A stretch of 64,000 nt of DNA from Orbus hercynius. Its GTDB lineage: Bacteria; Pseudomonadota; Gammaproteobacteria; Enterobacterales; Orbaceae. The DNA lies in NCBI RefSeq assembly GCF_003634275.1, contig NZ_RBWY01000001.1, positions 415,713 to 479,712 of the forward strand, in the 5' to 3' direction. A model generated the notes under the pieces. That model made no database searches. It had not been told where the DNA came from and worked only from the letters and a program-made list of their open reading frames with translations. The translations under genes and the position numbers were made by a program. Positions 19,983 through 30,366 of the stretch are shown in pieces (position 1 is the first letter of the stretch; every line of letters begins with the position of its first letter).

Positions 19983-21746
19983 ATGGAAAGTAATTTTTTT
20001 ATACAACTACTAAATAAACCACCTTTTCTTTTAGGTATCGTTACGCTGTTAGGTTATTGTTTATTGAGAAAAGATGTCACTACTGTTTTGAAAGGCACGA
20101 TTAAAACCATCGTCGGTTTTATGTTACTCCAAGTCGGTTCTGGTGTGCTGGTATCAACCTTTAAACCGGTCATTGAGAAATTATCACAATACCACGGTAT
20201 TAATGGGTCAATCATTGATACTTATGCGTCAATGGTGGCTGTTGAAAATGCGATGAAAGATAGTTACTCTTGGGTTGGTTATGCGGTTCTGCTAGCTTTA
20301 CTGATCAATATTTTATTGGTGGTTTTTCGGCGTATTACGGGTATTAGAACCATTATGTTAACTGGGCACATCATGTTTCAGCAAGTCGGATTGATTGCGC
20401 TATTTTACTTTTTATTCGGTTTTAGCATGTGGGAAACGATCATCTATTCGGCGATCATTATCGCACTATATTGGGGCATCTTTTGTAACATGATGTATAA
20501 ACCGACTGAAGCGGTAACGGGTGGCGCCGGATTTTCTATTGGTCACCAGCAACAATTCGCTTCTTGGATTGCCTGCAAAGTAGCACCTAAACTGGGTAAT
20601 AAAGAGGAGTCTGTTGATGCCCTTAAATTGCCTAAGTGGTTACATATCTTCAATGATAGCATCGCTGCAACAGCGATTATTATGACCCTATTTTTTGGTA
20701 TTATTTTGTTATCGTTTGGCGTCGATAATGTTCAGGCTATGGCTGGTCCAAACACACATTGGAGTCTGTATATTTTTGAGACGGGTCTAAAATTTGCGGT
20801 AGCAATCCAAATTATTATTGTTGGCGTTAGAATGTTTGTTGCTGAGCTTTCTGAAGCATTTAAAGGTATTTCAGAACGCTTAATTCCAAATGCGGTGTTA
20901 GCGATCGATTGTGCAGCAATTTATGCTTTTTCGCCAAATGCAGTGGTATTTGGTTTTATGTGGGGGGCTTTAGGTCAATTTGTTGCCATTGCTGGGTTAC
21001 TGTTGTTCAAATTTCCAATTATGATCATTCCCGGCTTTGTGCCGATGTTTTTCTCTAATGCGACTATCGGTGTATTTGCCAATCATTTTGGGGGTTGGAA
21101 AGCGGTGATGAAAATCTGTTTTGTGATGGGGATTATTGAAGTACTGGGCTCAGCTTGGGCACTGCATATTTTCTTACAAAACGGCACGCCGATTGATGCC
21201 TGGATGGGCATGGCTGATTGGGCCATTTTATTCCCACCCATCCTACAAGGTTTATCGATTTCGCACTTATTTATCTATGTGTTAATCGTCTTAGCAATGG
21301 TGTATATGTTCTTTGCTGCTAGAACACTTCGAGCAGAAGAAGCGGCCGAAAAATTACAACATGCAAATGATGTACGCAATTTACCTGACGAAGACAGTAA
21401 TTCGATTGTCGCTGAAAATCTAAAGCAAGCAGAGGCGTTATCGCAAGATCGTCGCGCCGTGCGTATTTTAGCTGTCTGTGGCAGTGGGCAAGGGTCTTCG
21501 ATGATGATGAAAATGAAAATTGCCACTTATTTGGATAAAAAAGGTATCAAGAATGTGATGGATTCGTGTGCAGTAACGGATTATAAATCGAAATTAGCCA
21601 ATACCGATATTATTGTCTGCTCTAAGCATCTCATTCATGAAATCACGGTGGGGGAAGGGCAGTATTCGCTAGGGGTGACCAATATGCTCAATCCAGCAAC
21701 ATTTGGTGATGAGCTGATCGCATTAATCAATCAAGTACCTGATTAA
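19983..21746 (+). CDS. ulaA: Ascorbate PTS permease, fused IIC-IIB (UlaA-UlaB)
   Basis: Imports and phosphorylates L-ascorbate. The 587-residue protein has an N-terminal IIC domain of many membrane spans (about residues 1-450, matching E. coli UlaA), a charged linker, and a C-terminal IIB domain (about 490-585, matching UlaB). The phospho-accepting cysteine is Cys499 in [10 protein letters not shown]. In E. coli these are separate genes; the fusion resembles Pasteurellaceae annotations as I remember them. The ATG at 19983 has GAGGGG five bases upstream, while an in-frame TTG at 19971 overlaps that site. It is the first gene of the plus-strand ula operon. Confidence 0.95.
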   Translation: MESNFFIQLLNKPPFLLGIVTLLGYCLLRKDVTTVLKGTIKTIVGFMLLQVGSGVLVSTFKPVIEKLSQYHGINGSIIDTYASMVAVENAMKDSYSWVGYAVLLALLINILLVVFRRITGIRTIMLTGHIMFQQVGLIALFYFLFGFSMWETIIYSAIIIALYWGIFCNMMYKPTEAVTGGAGFSIGHQQQFASWIACKVAPKLGNKEESVDALKLPKWLHIFNDSIAATAIIMTLFFGIILLSFGVDNVQAMAGPNTHWSLYIFETGLKFAVAIQIIIVGVRMFVAELSEAFKGISERLIPNAVLAIDCAAIYAFSPNAVVFGFMWGALGQFVAIAGLLLFKFPIMIIPGFVPMFFSNATIGVFANHFGGWKAVMKICFVMGIIEVLGSAWALHIFLQNGTPIDAWMGMADWAILFPPILQGLSISHLFIYVLIVLAMVYMFFAARTLRAEEAAEKLQHANDVRNLPDEDSNSIVAENLKQAEALSQDRRAVRILAVCGSGQGSSMMMKMKIATYLDKKGIKNVMDSCAVTDYKSKLANTDIIVCSKHLIHEITVGEGQYSLGVTNMLNPATFGDELIALINQVPD

Positions 21747-21786
21747 GTTAATTAATGATTATCACGACTATCAGTAAGGGAAGATT

Positions 21787-22254
21787 ATGGCATTTAAACA
21801 ATCCTTAATGGAAAATAAATCGATAAAATTGCAAGCAGAAGCTGCCGATTGGCGCACCGCAATCAAACTTGGTACCGATATGCTAGTTGCATCAGGCGCC
21901 GTTGAGGCTGGTTACTACGATGCAATTATCAATTGTATTAAAACGATGGGGCCTTACATCATTATTGCGCCCAATTTTGCCATGCCACATGCAAGGCCGG
22001 AAGATGGCGTTAATCGTACCGCATTCGCTTTAGTGACCTTAAAAACACCAGTGCTGTTTGACGATGAACCCGAGCCGGTTGATGTTTTGGTGACATTAGC
22101 CGGCAGCACTTCTGATGAACATATGGCTGGCTTAATGGAAGTTATCCAAATTTTAGAGGATGAAGCCAGCGAAACCGGCGTTAATTTAGCGCCATTGAGA
22201 TTATGCCGCACAGAGAATGATGTTTATCAAGCTATTGATAATGCGTTAAATTAA
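21787..22254 (+). CDS. ulaC: Ascorbate PTS IIA component UlaC
   Basis: Transfers phosphate from HPr to the IIB domain of the ascorbate permease. The 155-residue protein has the mannitol/fructose-type IIA signature with the active histidine His68 in [12 protein letters not shown], as in E. coli UlaC (AMPHGRPEEGV). AAGGGA precedes the ATG. It follows the IIC-IIB gene by 40 bp and precedes ulaF by 13 bp, so it is part of the same transcript. Confidence 0.94.
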   Translation: MAFKQSLMENKSIKLQAEAADWRTAIKLGTDMLVASGAVEAGYYDAIINCIKTMGPYIIIAPNFAMPHARPEDGVNRTAFALVTLKTPVLFDDEPEPVDVLVTLAGSTSDEHMAGLMEVIQILEDEASETGVNLAPLRLCRTENDVYQAIDNALN

Positions 22255-22267
22255 TGACGGAGGCACT

Positions 22268-22984
22268 ATGTATCAAGGGAAGTATCAAACTCAGTATCAA
22301 GAACTGAAACAACGGGTTTTACAGGCTAATTTGGCACTGCCCCAGTATGGTTTAGTGACGTTTACATGGGGCAATGTTTCCGAAATTGATCGCAACGCTG
22401 GCGTTATCGCTATTAAGCCATCTGGCGTTGAATATGATGCGATGACGGTTGATGATATTGTGTTGCTTGATCTTGATGGCAACGTGCTGGAAGGGCACTT
22501 AAATCCATCGAGTGATACCGCAACACATATTGAGCTATATCTGGCATTTAGCCATATTGGTGGCATCGTACATACGCATTCTCGTCAGGCGACAATTTGG
22601 GCGCAAGCGTCAATGGATATTCCCGCTTTAGGCACAACACATGCTGATTATTTTTATGGTGATATTCCGTGTTCTCGTTCACTAACTAAAGCTGAAATTG
22701 AGCAAGATTACGAAAAAAATACTGGACTGGTGATTATCGAAACATTCCGTCAGCGCGGCATCGATCCGGCTGCAACACCAGGTATTGTTGTTTGCGGTCA
22801 TGCGCCTTTTGTCTGGGGGAAACATGCTGCAGATGCCGTACATAATGCTGTGGTACTAGAAGAGATTGCCGCGATGGCAATTGCGACGCGACAGTTAAAT
22901 CCGACAATTAAAATTCAAGCAGAATTATCTGATAAGCATTATTTTCGTAAACACGGTGCGAATGCTTATTATGGGCAAAAATAA
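22268..22984 (+). CDS. ulaF: L-ribulose-5-phosphate 4-epimerase UlaF
   Basis: Converts L-ribulose 5-phosphate to D-xylulose 5-phosphate, delivering ascorbate carbon to the pentose phosphate pathway. The 238-residue class II aldolase-like protein shows the substrate loop [14 protein letters not shown] and the zinc-binding [14 protein letters not shown] near residues 97-110. AraD has the same reaction and nearly the same sequence; the name UlaF rests on the ula operon context. A GGAGG site precedes the ATG. It is followed 19 bp later by ulaD. Confidence 0.92.
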   Translation: MYQGKYQTQYQELKQRVLQANLALPQYGLVTFTWGNVSEIDRNAGVIAIKPSGVEYDAMTVDDIVLLDLDGNVLEGHLNPSSDTATHIELYLAFSHIGGIVHTHSRQATIWAQASMDIPALGTTHADYFYGDIPCSRSLTKAEIEQDYEKNTGLVIIETFRQRGIDPAATPGIVVCGHAPFVWGKHAADAVHNAVVLEEIAAMAIATRQLNPTIKIQAELSDKHYFRKHGANAYYGQK

Positions 22985-23003
22985 TATTTTAAGGAGAAAG
23001 CAG

Positions 23004-23648
23004 ATGTCAAAACCGAAATTACAAATAGCGTTAGATCAAACTGAGTTGGCAAGTGCACTGGACGTTGCCAAAAATGTGGCAGGTTATGTCGATATTATTG
23101 AAGTTGGCACGATATTGGCTTTTGGGGCGGGAATTATTGGTGTTAAAACATTAAGAGAGCGCCATCCGGAGCATATTTTAGTGTGCGATTTAAAAACCAC
23201 CGATGGGGGGGCGATTTTAGCGAAAATGGCTTTTTCAGCCGGTGCAAACTGGTTGACGGTTTCCGCCGCAGCGCATATTGCAACGATTGAAGCATGTAAA
23301 AAAGTTGCCGATGAATATCACGGTGAAATTCAAATTGAATTATATGGGCACTGGACCTTAGATGATGCTAAAGCTTGGCGAAAACTTGGCATTAAGCAGG
23401 CCATTTATCATCGTTCTCGAGATGCAGAGCTCGCAGGTATTGGTTGGACTCAAGATGATTTAGTTAAAATGCGTCAGCTCTCTGATCTTGGTTTAGAGTT
23501 ATCAATTACGGGGGGCATTGTGCCTGAAGATATTCACTTATTTGCTGGCATTAAAACTAAAGCATTTATTGCGGGTCGCGCTTTGGCGGGTGAAAAAGGG
23601 CAAAAAACTGCTCAAGAGTTAAGAGCGCAAATTGCTAAGCACTGGTAG
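23004..23648 (+). CDS. ulaD: 3-keto-L-gulonate-6-phosphate decarboxylase UlaD
   Basis: Decarboxylates 3-keto-L-gulonate 6-phosphate to L-xylulose 5-phosphate. The 214-residue TIM barrel carries the metal and catalytic motif VCDLKTTDGG (DxKxxD type), VEVGT-like EVGTILAFG, the YHRSRDAE segment and the phosphate-binding TGGIVPED and FIAGRAL. The ATG at 23004 aligns with E. coli UlaD and has AAGGAG seven bases upstream; the reading frame extends upstream into ulaF but that part is not coding. A hairpin with a T run follows within ten bases of the stop. Confidence 0.94.
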   Translation: MSKPKLQIALDQTELASALDVAKNVAGYVDIIEVGTILAFGAGIIGVKTLRERHPEHILVCDLKTTDGGAILAKMAFSAGANWLTVSAAAHIATIEACKKVADEYHGEIQIELYGHWTLDDAKAWRKLGIKQAIYHRSRDAELAGIGWTQDDLVKMRQLSDLGLELSITGGIVPEDIHLFAGIKTKAFIAGRALAGEKGQKTAQELRAQIAKHW

Positions 23649-23656
23649 CTCAGCAT

Positions 23657-23685
23657 AAAGTCGGCTAAGCCGGCTTTATTTTTTT
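23657..23685 (+). terminator. Intrinsic terminator between ulaD and ulaE
   Basis: AAAGTCGGC (23657-23665) pairs with GCCGGCTTT (23669-23677), nine pairs including one G-T, with a three-base loop, followed by ATTTTTTT. It sits inside an otherwise continuous operon, so it may lower ulaE expression relative to the transport genes. Confidence 0.8.
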
Positions 23686-23707
23686 AATTCATTATTGGGT
23701 TTTTACT

Positions 23708-24589
23708 ATGTATCAAGATCAAGTTTCTTTACGAGTGGGTTTGTATGAAAAAGCCCTACCGGAATATTTTTCCTGGCAGGATAAACTAGTAGCGGCCAAA
23801 ACGTTAGGTTTTGATTTTTTGGAAATCTCTATCGATGAAACGGCCGAAAAACGGGCACGTTTAGATTGGTGTAACGATGATATTTATGCGCTGCGCCGTT
23901 TATGTGAACAACATGGCATTGCGCTGCACTCTATGTGCCTTAGTGCGCATCGAAAATTCCCTTTTGGTTCTGCTAATCCTGATGTTGTTAATCAAGCAAA
24001 AACCATTATGCTTAAAGCGATTACATTAGCCTACAAACTCGGGATTAGGGTGATTCAACTAGCCGGTTACGATGTGTATTATGAACCCGCTGACGAACGC
24101 ACCCACCAACGCTTTATTCAAGGTATGACGTGGTGTGCTAAACAAGCTGAGAAGGCTAGTGTCATGCTTGCTGTTGAAATTATGGATACCAACTATCTCA
24201 ATTCTTTAAGTAAATTTGAAATATTAAAACAACATATTCCCTCACTGTATTTTATGGCCTATCCTGATGTCGGCAATATTAATGGTTGGAATTATGATGT
24301 ATGCACTGAATTGCAATTAAGTAACCGTCATATTGTGCAAATTCATTTAAAAGATACCTATTGTGTTAAATCTGGCTATGGTGGGCAATTTCGTGATTTA
24401 GTGATTGGTGAGGGGGAAGTCGATTTTGCGGCAATTTTTGCAACATTGAAAAAGATGAATTATCAATCGCCGGTGGTGATTGAAATGTGGGCTAAAGATG
24501 AACAATGGCAAGACAATATTATTAGGGCAAAGCAGCGGCTATGCGAAGCGAGTGCGGCTAGTGGTATAACGTTATTTTCGCGAGCGTAA
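23708..24589 (+). CDS. ulaE: L-xylulose-5-phosphate 3-epimerase UlaE
   Basis: Converts L-xylulose 5-phosphate to L-ribulose 5-phosphate, linking UlaD to UlaF. The 293-residue TIM-barrel sugar epimerase matches E. coli UlaE (284): VGLYEKALP, LGFDFLEISIDE, MCLSAHRKFPFGS, IRVIQLAGYDVYYE and the metal-binding EIMDTNYLNS and HLKDTY. The N-terminus is slightly longer than E. coli. A terminator separates it from ulaD, and I see no strong Shine-Dalgarno sequence of its own, so expression may depend on read-through or an unseen promoter. Confidence 0.93.
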   Translation: MYQDQVSLRVGLYEKALPEYFSWQDKLVAAKTLGFDFLEISIDETAEKRARLDWCNDDIYALRRLCEQHGIALHSMCLSAHRKFPFGSANPDVVNQAKTIMLKAITLAYKLGIRVIQLAGYDVYYEPADERTHQRFIQGMTWCAKQAEKASVMLAVEIMDTNYLNSLSKFEILKQHIPSLYFMAYPDVGNINGWNYDVCTELQLSNRHIVQIHLKDTYCVKSGYGGQFRDLVIGEGEVDFAAIFATLKKMNYQSPVVIEMWAKDEQWQDNIIRAKQRLCEASAASGITLFSRA

Positions 24590-24641
24590 TTGCAATATCG
24601 ATCATATGATGATTACATATTATTAGATGCAATAACTATAA

Positions 24642-24668
24642 AAAAAGCGGCTTAACTCGCCGCTTTTT
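24642..24668. terminator. Bidirectional terminator between ulaE and gapA
   Basis: Ten-bp stem AAAAAGCGGC (24642-24651) with GCCGCTTTTT (24659-24668) and a seven-base loop; A and T runs on the two sides suit convergent genes. Confidence 0.88.
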
Positions 24669-24683
24669 GTAAGGTTAAATCAC

Positions 24684-26032
<1,349 letters not shown>

Positions 26033-28141
26033 ATGAAAAAACTATTTGCTAGTTGCCCACGTGGCCTTGAAGAACTCCTGAAAAAAGAACTCTGCGATAT
26101 TGGTGGCACCGAGTGCCAGATCGCACAAGGTGGCGTTTATTTTCAGGCTGATGAATCAACGTTATATCGTGCGCTATTATGGTCAAGAATTGCTTCTCGT
26201 ATTCTATTGCCGATTACAGAATTTGATATTTATAGTGATTTAGACTTATATAGCTGTGCGCTTAACATCAATTGGCCGGATATTTTTGCTGTCGATGCGA
26301 CATTTATGATTCATTTTGCGGGCACTAATGATTTTATTCGTAATAGTCAGTATGGTGCACTGAAGATTAAAGATGCGATTGTTGACTGTTTTACCCGTAA
26401 GGTTGATCAGCGCCCGAATGTGACTAAAGACAATCCTGATATTCGCATTCATGCATTTTTAAATAAAAATCGAGTGATTATTTCTCTTGATTTAAGTGGC
26501 GAAAGTCTGCATCAAAGAGGGTACCGTGACCTAACTGGTGAAGCACCACTTAAAGAAAATCTTGCTGCGGCGATTGTGCAGCGTTCTAATTGGCAAAAAA
26601 ATCAGATTTTACTTGATCCGATGTGTGGTTCAGGCACGTTATTAATTGAAGCTGCTATGATGGCTGCGAATATTGCACCACGCTTGCAGCGTAAAAACTG
26701 GGGCTTTTTATCTTGGAAAGGGTTTAACCCAACGCGGTGGAATGATGCGCTTTTTGCCGCCAGAGAGCACATTACAAAGCCTGAATCTCTGTTTATTGGC
26801 TATGATAATGATGCAAATGTGATACGCAAAGCTGAGCAAAACGCACGGCAAGCTGGGGTGGCAGATTTTATCCAGTTTAAAGTGCAAGATGTCACTATGC
26901 TAAATAATCCTTATCCGGATCAAGTGGGCACAATTATTAGTAATCCGCCTTACGGTGAACGCCTTGTAAGTGAGCCCGCATTAATTGCACTGCATAGTGT
27001 ATTGGGTCAACGTTTTAAACACTATTTTGGTGGTTGGCATGTTTCCTTATTTAGTGCCGCGCCACAGCTGTTAGATTGTTTGCAGCTACGTTCTGAGCGT
27101 CAATTTAAAGCGAAAAATGGGCCGCTTGATTGTGTACAGAAGAACTATACCATTAGCCCGCGCCATGATACGTTACAAGCGCCAACTGAGACACTGTTAC
27201 CTGCACTCGATTTTGCTAACCGATTACGTAAAAATGAGCAAAAGTTAATCAAATGGGCAGCGCAAGAAGGGATTGAATGTTATCGTTTATATGACGCTGA
27301 TCTGCCAGAATATAATGTCGCAATAGATCGCTATAAAGATAAAATTGTGGTACAAGAGTATGCACCGCCCAAAACCGTTGATCCGCAAAAAGCGAAGCAG
27401 CGTTTGTTCGATATTATTAATAGTACCATGTCGGTCTTAAATTTAACTGCCAATCAGCTTATTTTAAAGACGCGTGAAAAACAAAAAGGTAAGCAACAGT
27501 ATCAGAGTCTTGCACAGAAAAAAGACTACTTCTTAGTCAATGAATATCATGCTCAATTTTGGGTGAATGTCACTGATTATTTAGATTCGGGCTTATTTTT
27601 AGATCACCGAATTGCCCGTAAAATGATCGGGGATTTGTGCCGTAATAAAGATTTCTTGAATCTTTTTGCCTACACGGGGAGTGCAACGGTTTATGCCGGT
27701 TTAGGGGGCGCTAATTCAACGACAACGGTTGATATGTCTCGAACCTATTTGGAGTGGGCTGATCGCAATTTAAAGCAGAATCACTTAGTAGGTAAAAAGC
27801 ATCGTTTAATTCAGGCAGATTGCTTGCTGTATTTACGTGAAAGTGATGAACAATTTGATGTCATTTTTATCGATCCGCCTACGTTTTCTAATTCTAAGCG
27901 AATGAGTGATACCTTTGATGTTCAGCGCGATCATTTAGAATTAATGACAAACTTAAAACGTTTGCTACGCCCAAATGGCGTTATTATGTTTTCCAATAAT
28001 AAACGTGGATTTAAACTTGATTATGATGGTTTAGCTCAGTTAGGTTTATCCGCTAAAGACATTACTCAGCAAACGATTTCATTGGATTTTAAGCGCAATA
28101 AACAGATACATTGCTGTTTTTTAATTGAATTATCATGTTAG
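26033..28141 (+). CDS. rlmL: 23S rRNA methyltransferase RlmKL
   Basis: Bifunctional enzyme making m2G2445 and m7G2069 in 23S rRNA. The 702-residue protein equals E. coli RlmL/RlmK. It has an N-terminal THUMP domain (residues about 45-155), a first methyltransferase with [15 protein letters not shown] and [10 protein letters not shown] (about 160-385), and a second methyltransferase with [13 protein letters not shown] and the catalytic [13 protein letters not shown] (about 520-640). A 12-bp inverted repeat (28123-28134 with 28141-28152) spans the stop codon. It converges with the small ArsC-family gene. Confidence 0.96.
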   Translation: MKKLFASCPRGLEELLKKELCDIGGTECQIAQGGVYFQADESTLYRALLWSRIASRILLPITEFDIYSDLDLYSCALNINWPDIFAVDATFMIHFAGTNDFIRNSQYGALKIKDAIVDCFTRKVDQRPNVTKDNPDIRIHAFLNKNRVIISLDLSGESLHQRGYRDLTGEAPLKENLAAAIVQRSNWQKNQILLDPMCGSGTLLIEAAMMAANIAPRLQRKNWGFLSWKGFNPTRWNDALFAAREHITKPESLFIGYDNDANVIRKAEQNARQAGVADFIQFKVQDVTMLNNPYPDQVGTIISNPPYGERLVSEPALIALHSVLGQRFKHYFGGWHVSLFSAAPQLLDCLQLRSERQFKAKNGPLDCVQKNYTISPRHDTLQAPTETLLPALDFANRLRKNEQKLIKWAAQEGIECYRLYDADLPEYNVAIDRYKDKIVVQEYAPPKTVDPQKAKQRLFDIINSTMSVLNLTANQLILKTREKQKGKQQYQSLAQKKDYFLVNEYHAQFWVNVTDYLDSGLFLDHRIARKMIGDLCRNKDFLNLFAYTGSATVYAGLGGANSTTTVDMSRTYLEWADRNLKQNHLVGKKHRLIQADCLLYLRESDEQFDVIFIDPPTFSNSKRMSDTFDVQRDHLELMTNLKRLLRPNGVIMFSNNKRGFKLDYDGLAQLGLSAKDITQQTISLDFKRNKQIHCCFLIELSC

Positions 28142-28166
28142 ATAATTCAATTATAGTGTCTTTAAA

Positions 28167-28526
28167 TCAATCTTTAAATAAGCTCATAACCTGAATTGGT
28201 GGTCGTCCAATCTTAGCGTGCTGATCCACAACAACAATCGGCCTTTCAATTAGTGCTGGGTGCTGATGCAATGCAGTTAATAATTGATCTTCGGTTAAAT
28301 TTTTATCGTCTAGATTTAACTGTTTATAGCTCAATTCTGTGGTGCGAATAAGTTCTCTTACAGAGGTAAAACCAAGCTGCATGATTAACTCTTTCAACAT
28401 TTGTACTGACGGCGGGGTATCCAAATATAAAATCACATTTAAATTAATGCCTTTATTTTGTAATATTTCTAATGTTTCTCTACTTTTTGAGCAGTGTGGA
28501 TTATGATAGATCGAGACAGTTGTCAT
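28167..28526 (-). CDS. yfgD: ArsC-family reductase, YfgD type
   Basis: A 119-residue thioredoxin-fold protein of the arsenate reductase (glutaredoxin) family. The active cysteine is Cys12 in HNPHCSKSRE, and the family RPIVV and IGRPP segments are present. The length and sequence match E. coli YfgD rather than the longer plasmid ArsC (141). No arsB or arsR is adjacent, so arsenate resistance is not shown; the true substrate of YfgD-type proteins is not known to me. Confidence 0.88.
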   Translation of the reverse strand: MTTVSIYHNPHCSKSRETLEILQNKGINLNVILYLDTPPSVQMLKELIMQLGFTSVRELIRTTELSYKQLNLDDKNLTEDQLLTALHQHPALIERPIVVVDQHAKIGRPPIQVMSLFKD

Positions 28527-28645
28527 AGTCGTTATTACAGCTAATTATCAATATATTTTACTATAACATAATTGTGTTATTATATTAAATTATCGAGAAC
28601 AACAATTAAAAAATGGTATAAACCGTGTAAAGAATCTTATTTTTT

Positions 28646-28654
28646 TGCTATAAT
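28646..28654 (+). promoter_or_regulatory. Extended -10 promoter of paralogue 3
   Basis: TGCTATAAT is a perfect extended -10 element, about 62 bases upstream of the start at 28717. No strong -35 is visible, which is usual for this promoter class. Confidence 0.6.
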
Positions 28655-28716
28655 CTTGCGCGGTATCAATATAAATTATAACAATACTAAACGCGATTTA
28701 AGGTAGATAGGTTACA

Positions 28717-30228
28717 ATGAAAATAATAAAATATAATAGACATGAAACATCATGTAATGACAATTCGCTCATAATAGTTGATAAATCGAAAAAACGTCGG
28801 CGCTTTAAACATTATAATAAGTTTGAACTAGCTTTGCTCGCTCTAACAACGTTAACAAGTGTTTCATATGCAGGGCTCACTGGTACAACAATTCAAACAA
28901 TAAAAGGTAATGCTCCAACTTTTATACTCGGTAGTGATGGCATTGATTTTAATAATTTCCAGTTTTTCGGTATCCGTTATCAGCAAAAATCTTATACTGA
29001 TGCAACTACATTAGGTCAAGCTTTTTACGCCAAAAATAGCAGTAAAAGTCCCTCCACTATAACACCAAATGATATTTACATTAATACCGGTAACACGAAT
29101 GGTAATTCGTTAGAAATGATGCCGCTTATTATACAAAATGTTACTCCTGAGCTTTATGTTGATCCCGATGGTGATGTTAGCGATAGTATGTTGCCAATCA
29201 GAACAGCAACTGCAGATGCAATTGTTTTAGATTGGTACAATACGAGTGCAGGATTAGACTCGCCAATCAAACTCACCGATGATCAATTAAAGTTATCGTT
29301 ATGTGAGTTGTCTGCATCGGGGATCTATCCGACTTTGTTGGTTACAGGAACTATTAGATTGCAGACCGAATACGGCGACCCACGGTATCAAGCATATCCT
29401 GATGAATTATTAGGATACAGCGCTCCGCGGAGATATTTTCCGTTTATTTGGCCTAAGCCTGAACTCTGTAGTGTTCGGCCCAATATCAGTGGGATGGGAT
29501 CATTTACTGGCCCTGCATCTGAATGGAATCCCAAACTGGGTTTTTTAAAGCAGCCAACCGGAACACGAAATTTTCCGACTACGGGAAGTGATGGGCTCTA
29601 TTTCGATTTGATTATGGCTGGCGCTGATGCCACTACAATGGATTGGCAAATCGTTCCTGCTTCATCTGGTGGTATCACACCAACCATATCCATTGTTGAT
29701 GGTAATACTCGGGTAACATTAAATGGCCCAAAACCTAGCAACGATACTGCATCAGCCAAAGCGGACAATTTTGCAGGTAGTGCTACATTTACAATTCAAG
29801 GTTATTTAAAGAGTAATAATTCATTGCAGATTAGTTACCCTTTTACCATCGACAAATGGTTTTTATCTTATACAAAAAATGGTAAAGGGGTAAACCTGAG
29901 TGCCGCGAAAAGCTATTGCCAAAATGTTGGCAGCACAACCACGACTTATGCCCTTAGTGGTATCCGTGAGTTAAGCAATACGAACCAGTGGAGTGTACCT
30001 GCACTCAAACCCTCGAGCACGGGAACAATTTCGCGTACTATTCAAGGTGGTTTGATAGCTGAATGGGGTAACTTTACTAAAATAACAGATAATTTCATGA
30101 TATCAAATTGGACTAGTGATTCTGTTGGTTCCAAGGCTTATGGAGTTGGTGTTAATGATGGAAGCATTACGTCTCCAACAAACACAGTTGCAACAACTTG
30201 GGGAGCACTTTGTGTTAATACAAAGTAG
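28717..30228 (+). CDS. Secreted adhesin-like protein, paralogue 3
   Basis: A 503-residue protein with an unusually long N-terminal region: about 30 polar residues with a basic patch (KSKKRRRFKHYNK), then a hydrophobic segment and a probable cut at SYA/GLT (near residue 52). Such extended signal peptides occur in large surface proteins. The mature part shares the family landmarks TIKGNAPTF, DPDGD, CELSASGIYP, YGDPRYQAYPDE, ASEWNPKLGFLKQ, NFPTTGSDGLYFDLIMAG, SYPFTIDKWF and GGLIAEWGNF. With paralogue 4 it shares the ending YGVGVNDG...TTWGALC. No membrane anchor or sorting motif is seen. Function unknown; surface adhesion is an inference from a remembered resemblance to DUF823-like domains. Confidence 0.75.
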   Translation: MKIIKYNRHETSCNDNSLIIVDKSKKRRRFKHYNKFELALLALTTLTSVSYAGLTGTTIQTIKGNAPTFILGSDGIDFNNFQFFGIRYQQKSYTDATTLGQAFYAKNSSKSPSTITPNDIYINTGNTNGNSLEMMPLIIQNVTPELYVDPDGDVSDSMLPIRTATADAIVLDWYNTSAGLDSPIKLTDDQLKLSLCELSASGIYPTLLVTGTIRLQTEYGDPRYQAYPDELLGYSAPRRYFPFIWPKPELCSVRPNISGMGSFTGPASEWNPKLGFLKQPTGTRNFPTTGSDGLYFDLIMAGADATTMDWQIVPASSGGITPTISIVDGNTRVTLNGPKPSNDTASAKADNFAGSATFTIQGYLKSNNSLQISYPFTIDKWFLSYTKNGKGVNLSAAKSYCQNVGSTTTTYALSGIRELSNTNQWSVPALKPSSTGTISRTIQGGLIAEWGNFTKITDNFMISNWTSDSVGSKAYGVGVNDGSITSPTNTVATTWGALCVNTK

Positions 30229-30242
30229 TTGCTTCAATCGTG

Positions 30243-30275
30243 TTTAGTCATCTGATTAAGTATCAGATGACTAAA
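30243..30275 (+). terminator. Hairpin after paralogue 3
   Basis: Perfect 14-bp stem (30243-30256 with 30262-30275) and a five-base loop, but only a weak T tract after it. Confidence 0.5.
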
Positions 30276-30331
30276 TATATGAGTGAGCAACTCGTTATAA
30301 ATCGTAATTAAAAATAAATACGGTAGTTAAT

Positions 30332-30357
30332 CTCGGTGATTTATTAATATCACCGAG
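30332..30357 (-). terminator. Hairpin after paralogue 4
   Basis: CTCGGTGAT (30332-30340) pairs with ATCACCGAG (30349-30357) just beyond the stop of the minus-strand gene; the T tract is weak. Confidence 0.45.
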
Positions 30358-30366
30358 TATAATTTG

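Noticed and set aside
28123-28152. Twelve-bp inverted repeat at the rlmKL stop as a terminator
   Set aside because: Neither strand has a T run after the stem, so I mention it with the gene but do not call a terminator.
28167-28526. Arsenate resistance locus
   Set aside because: The protein is YfgD-like and no arsR, arsB or acr3 gene is adjacent, so resistance is not supported.
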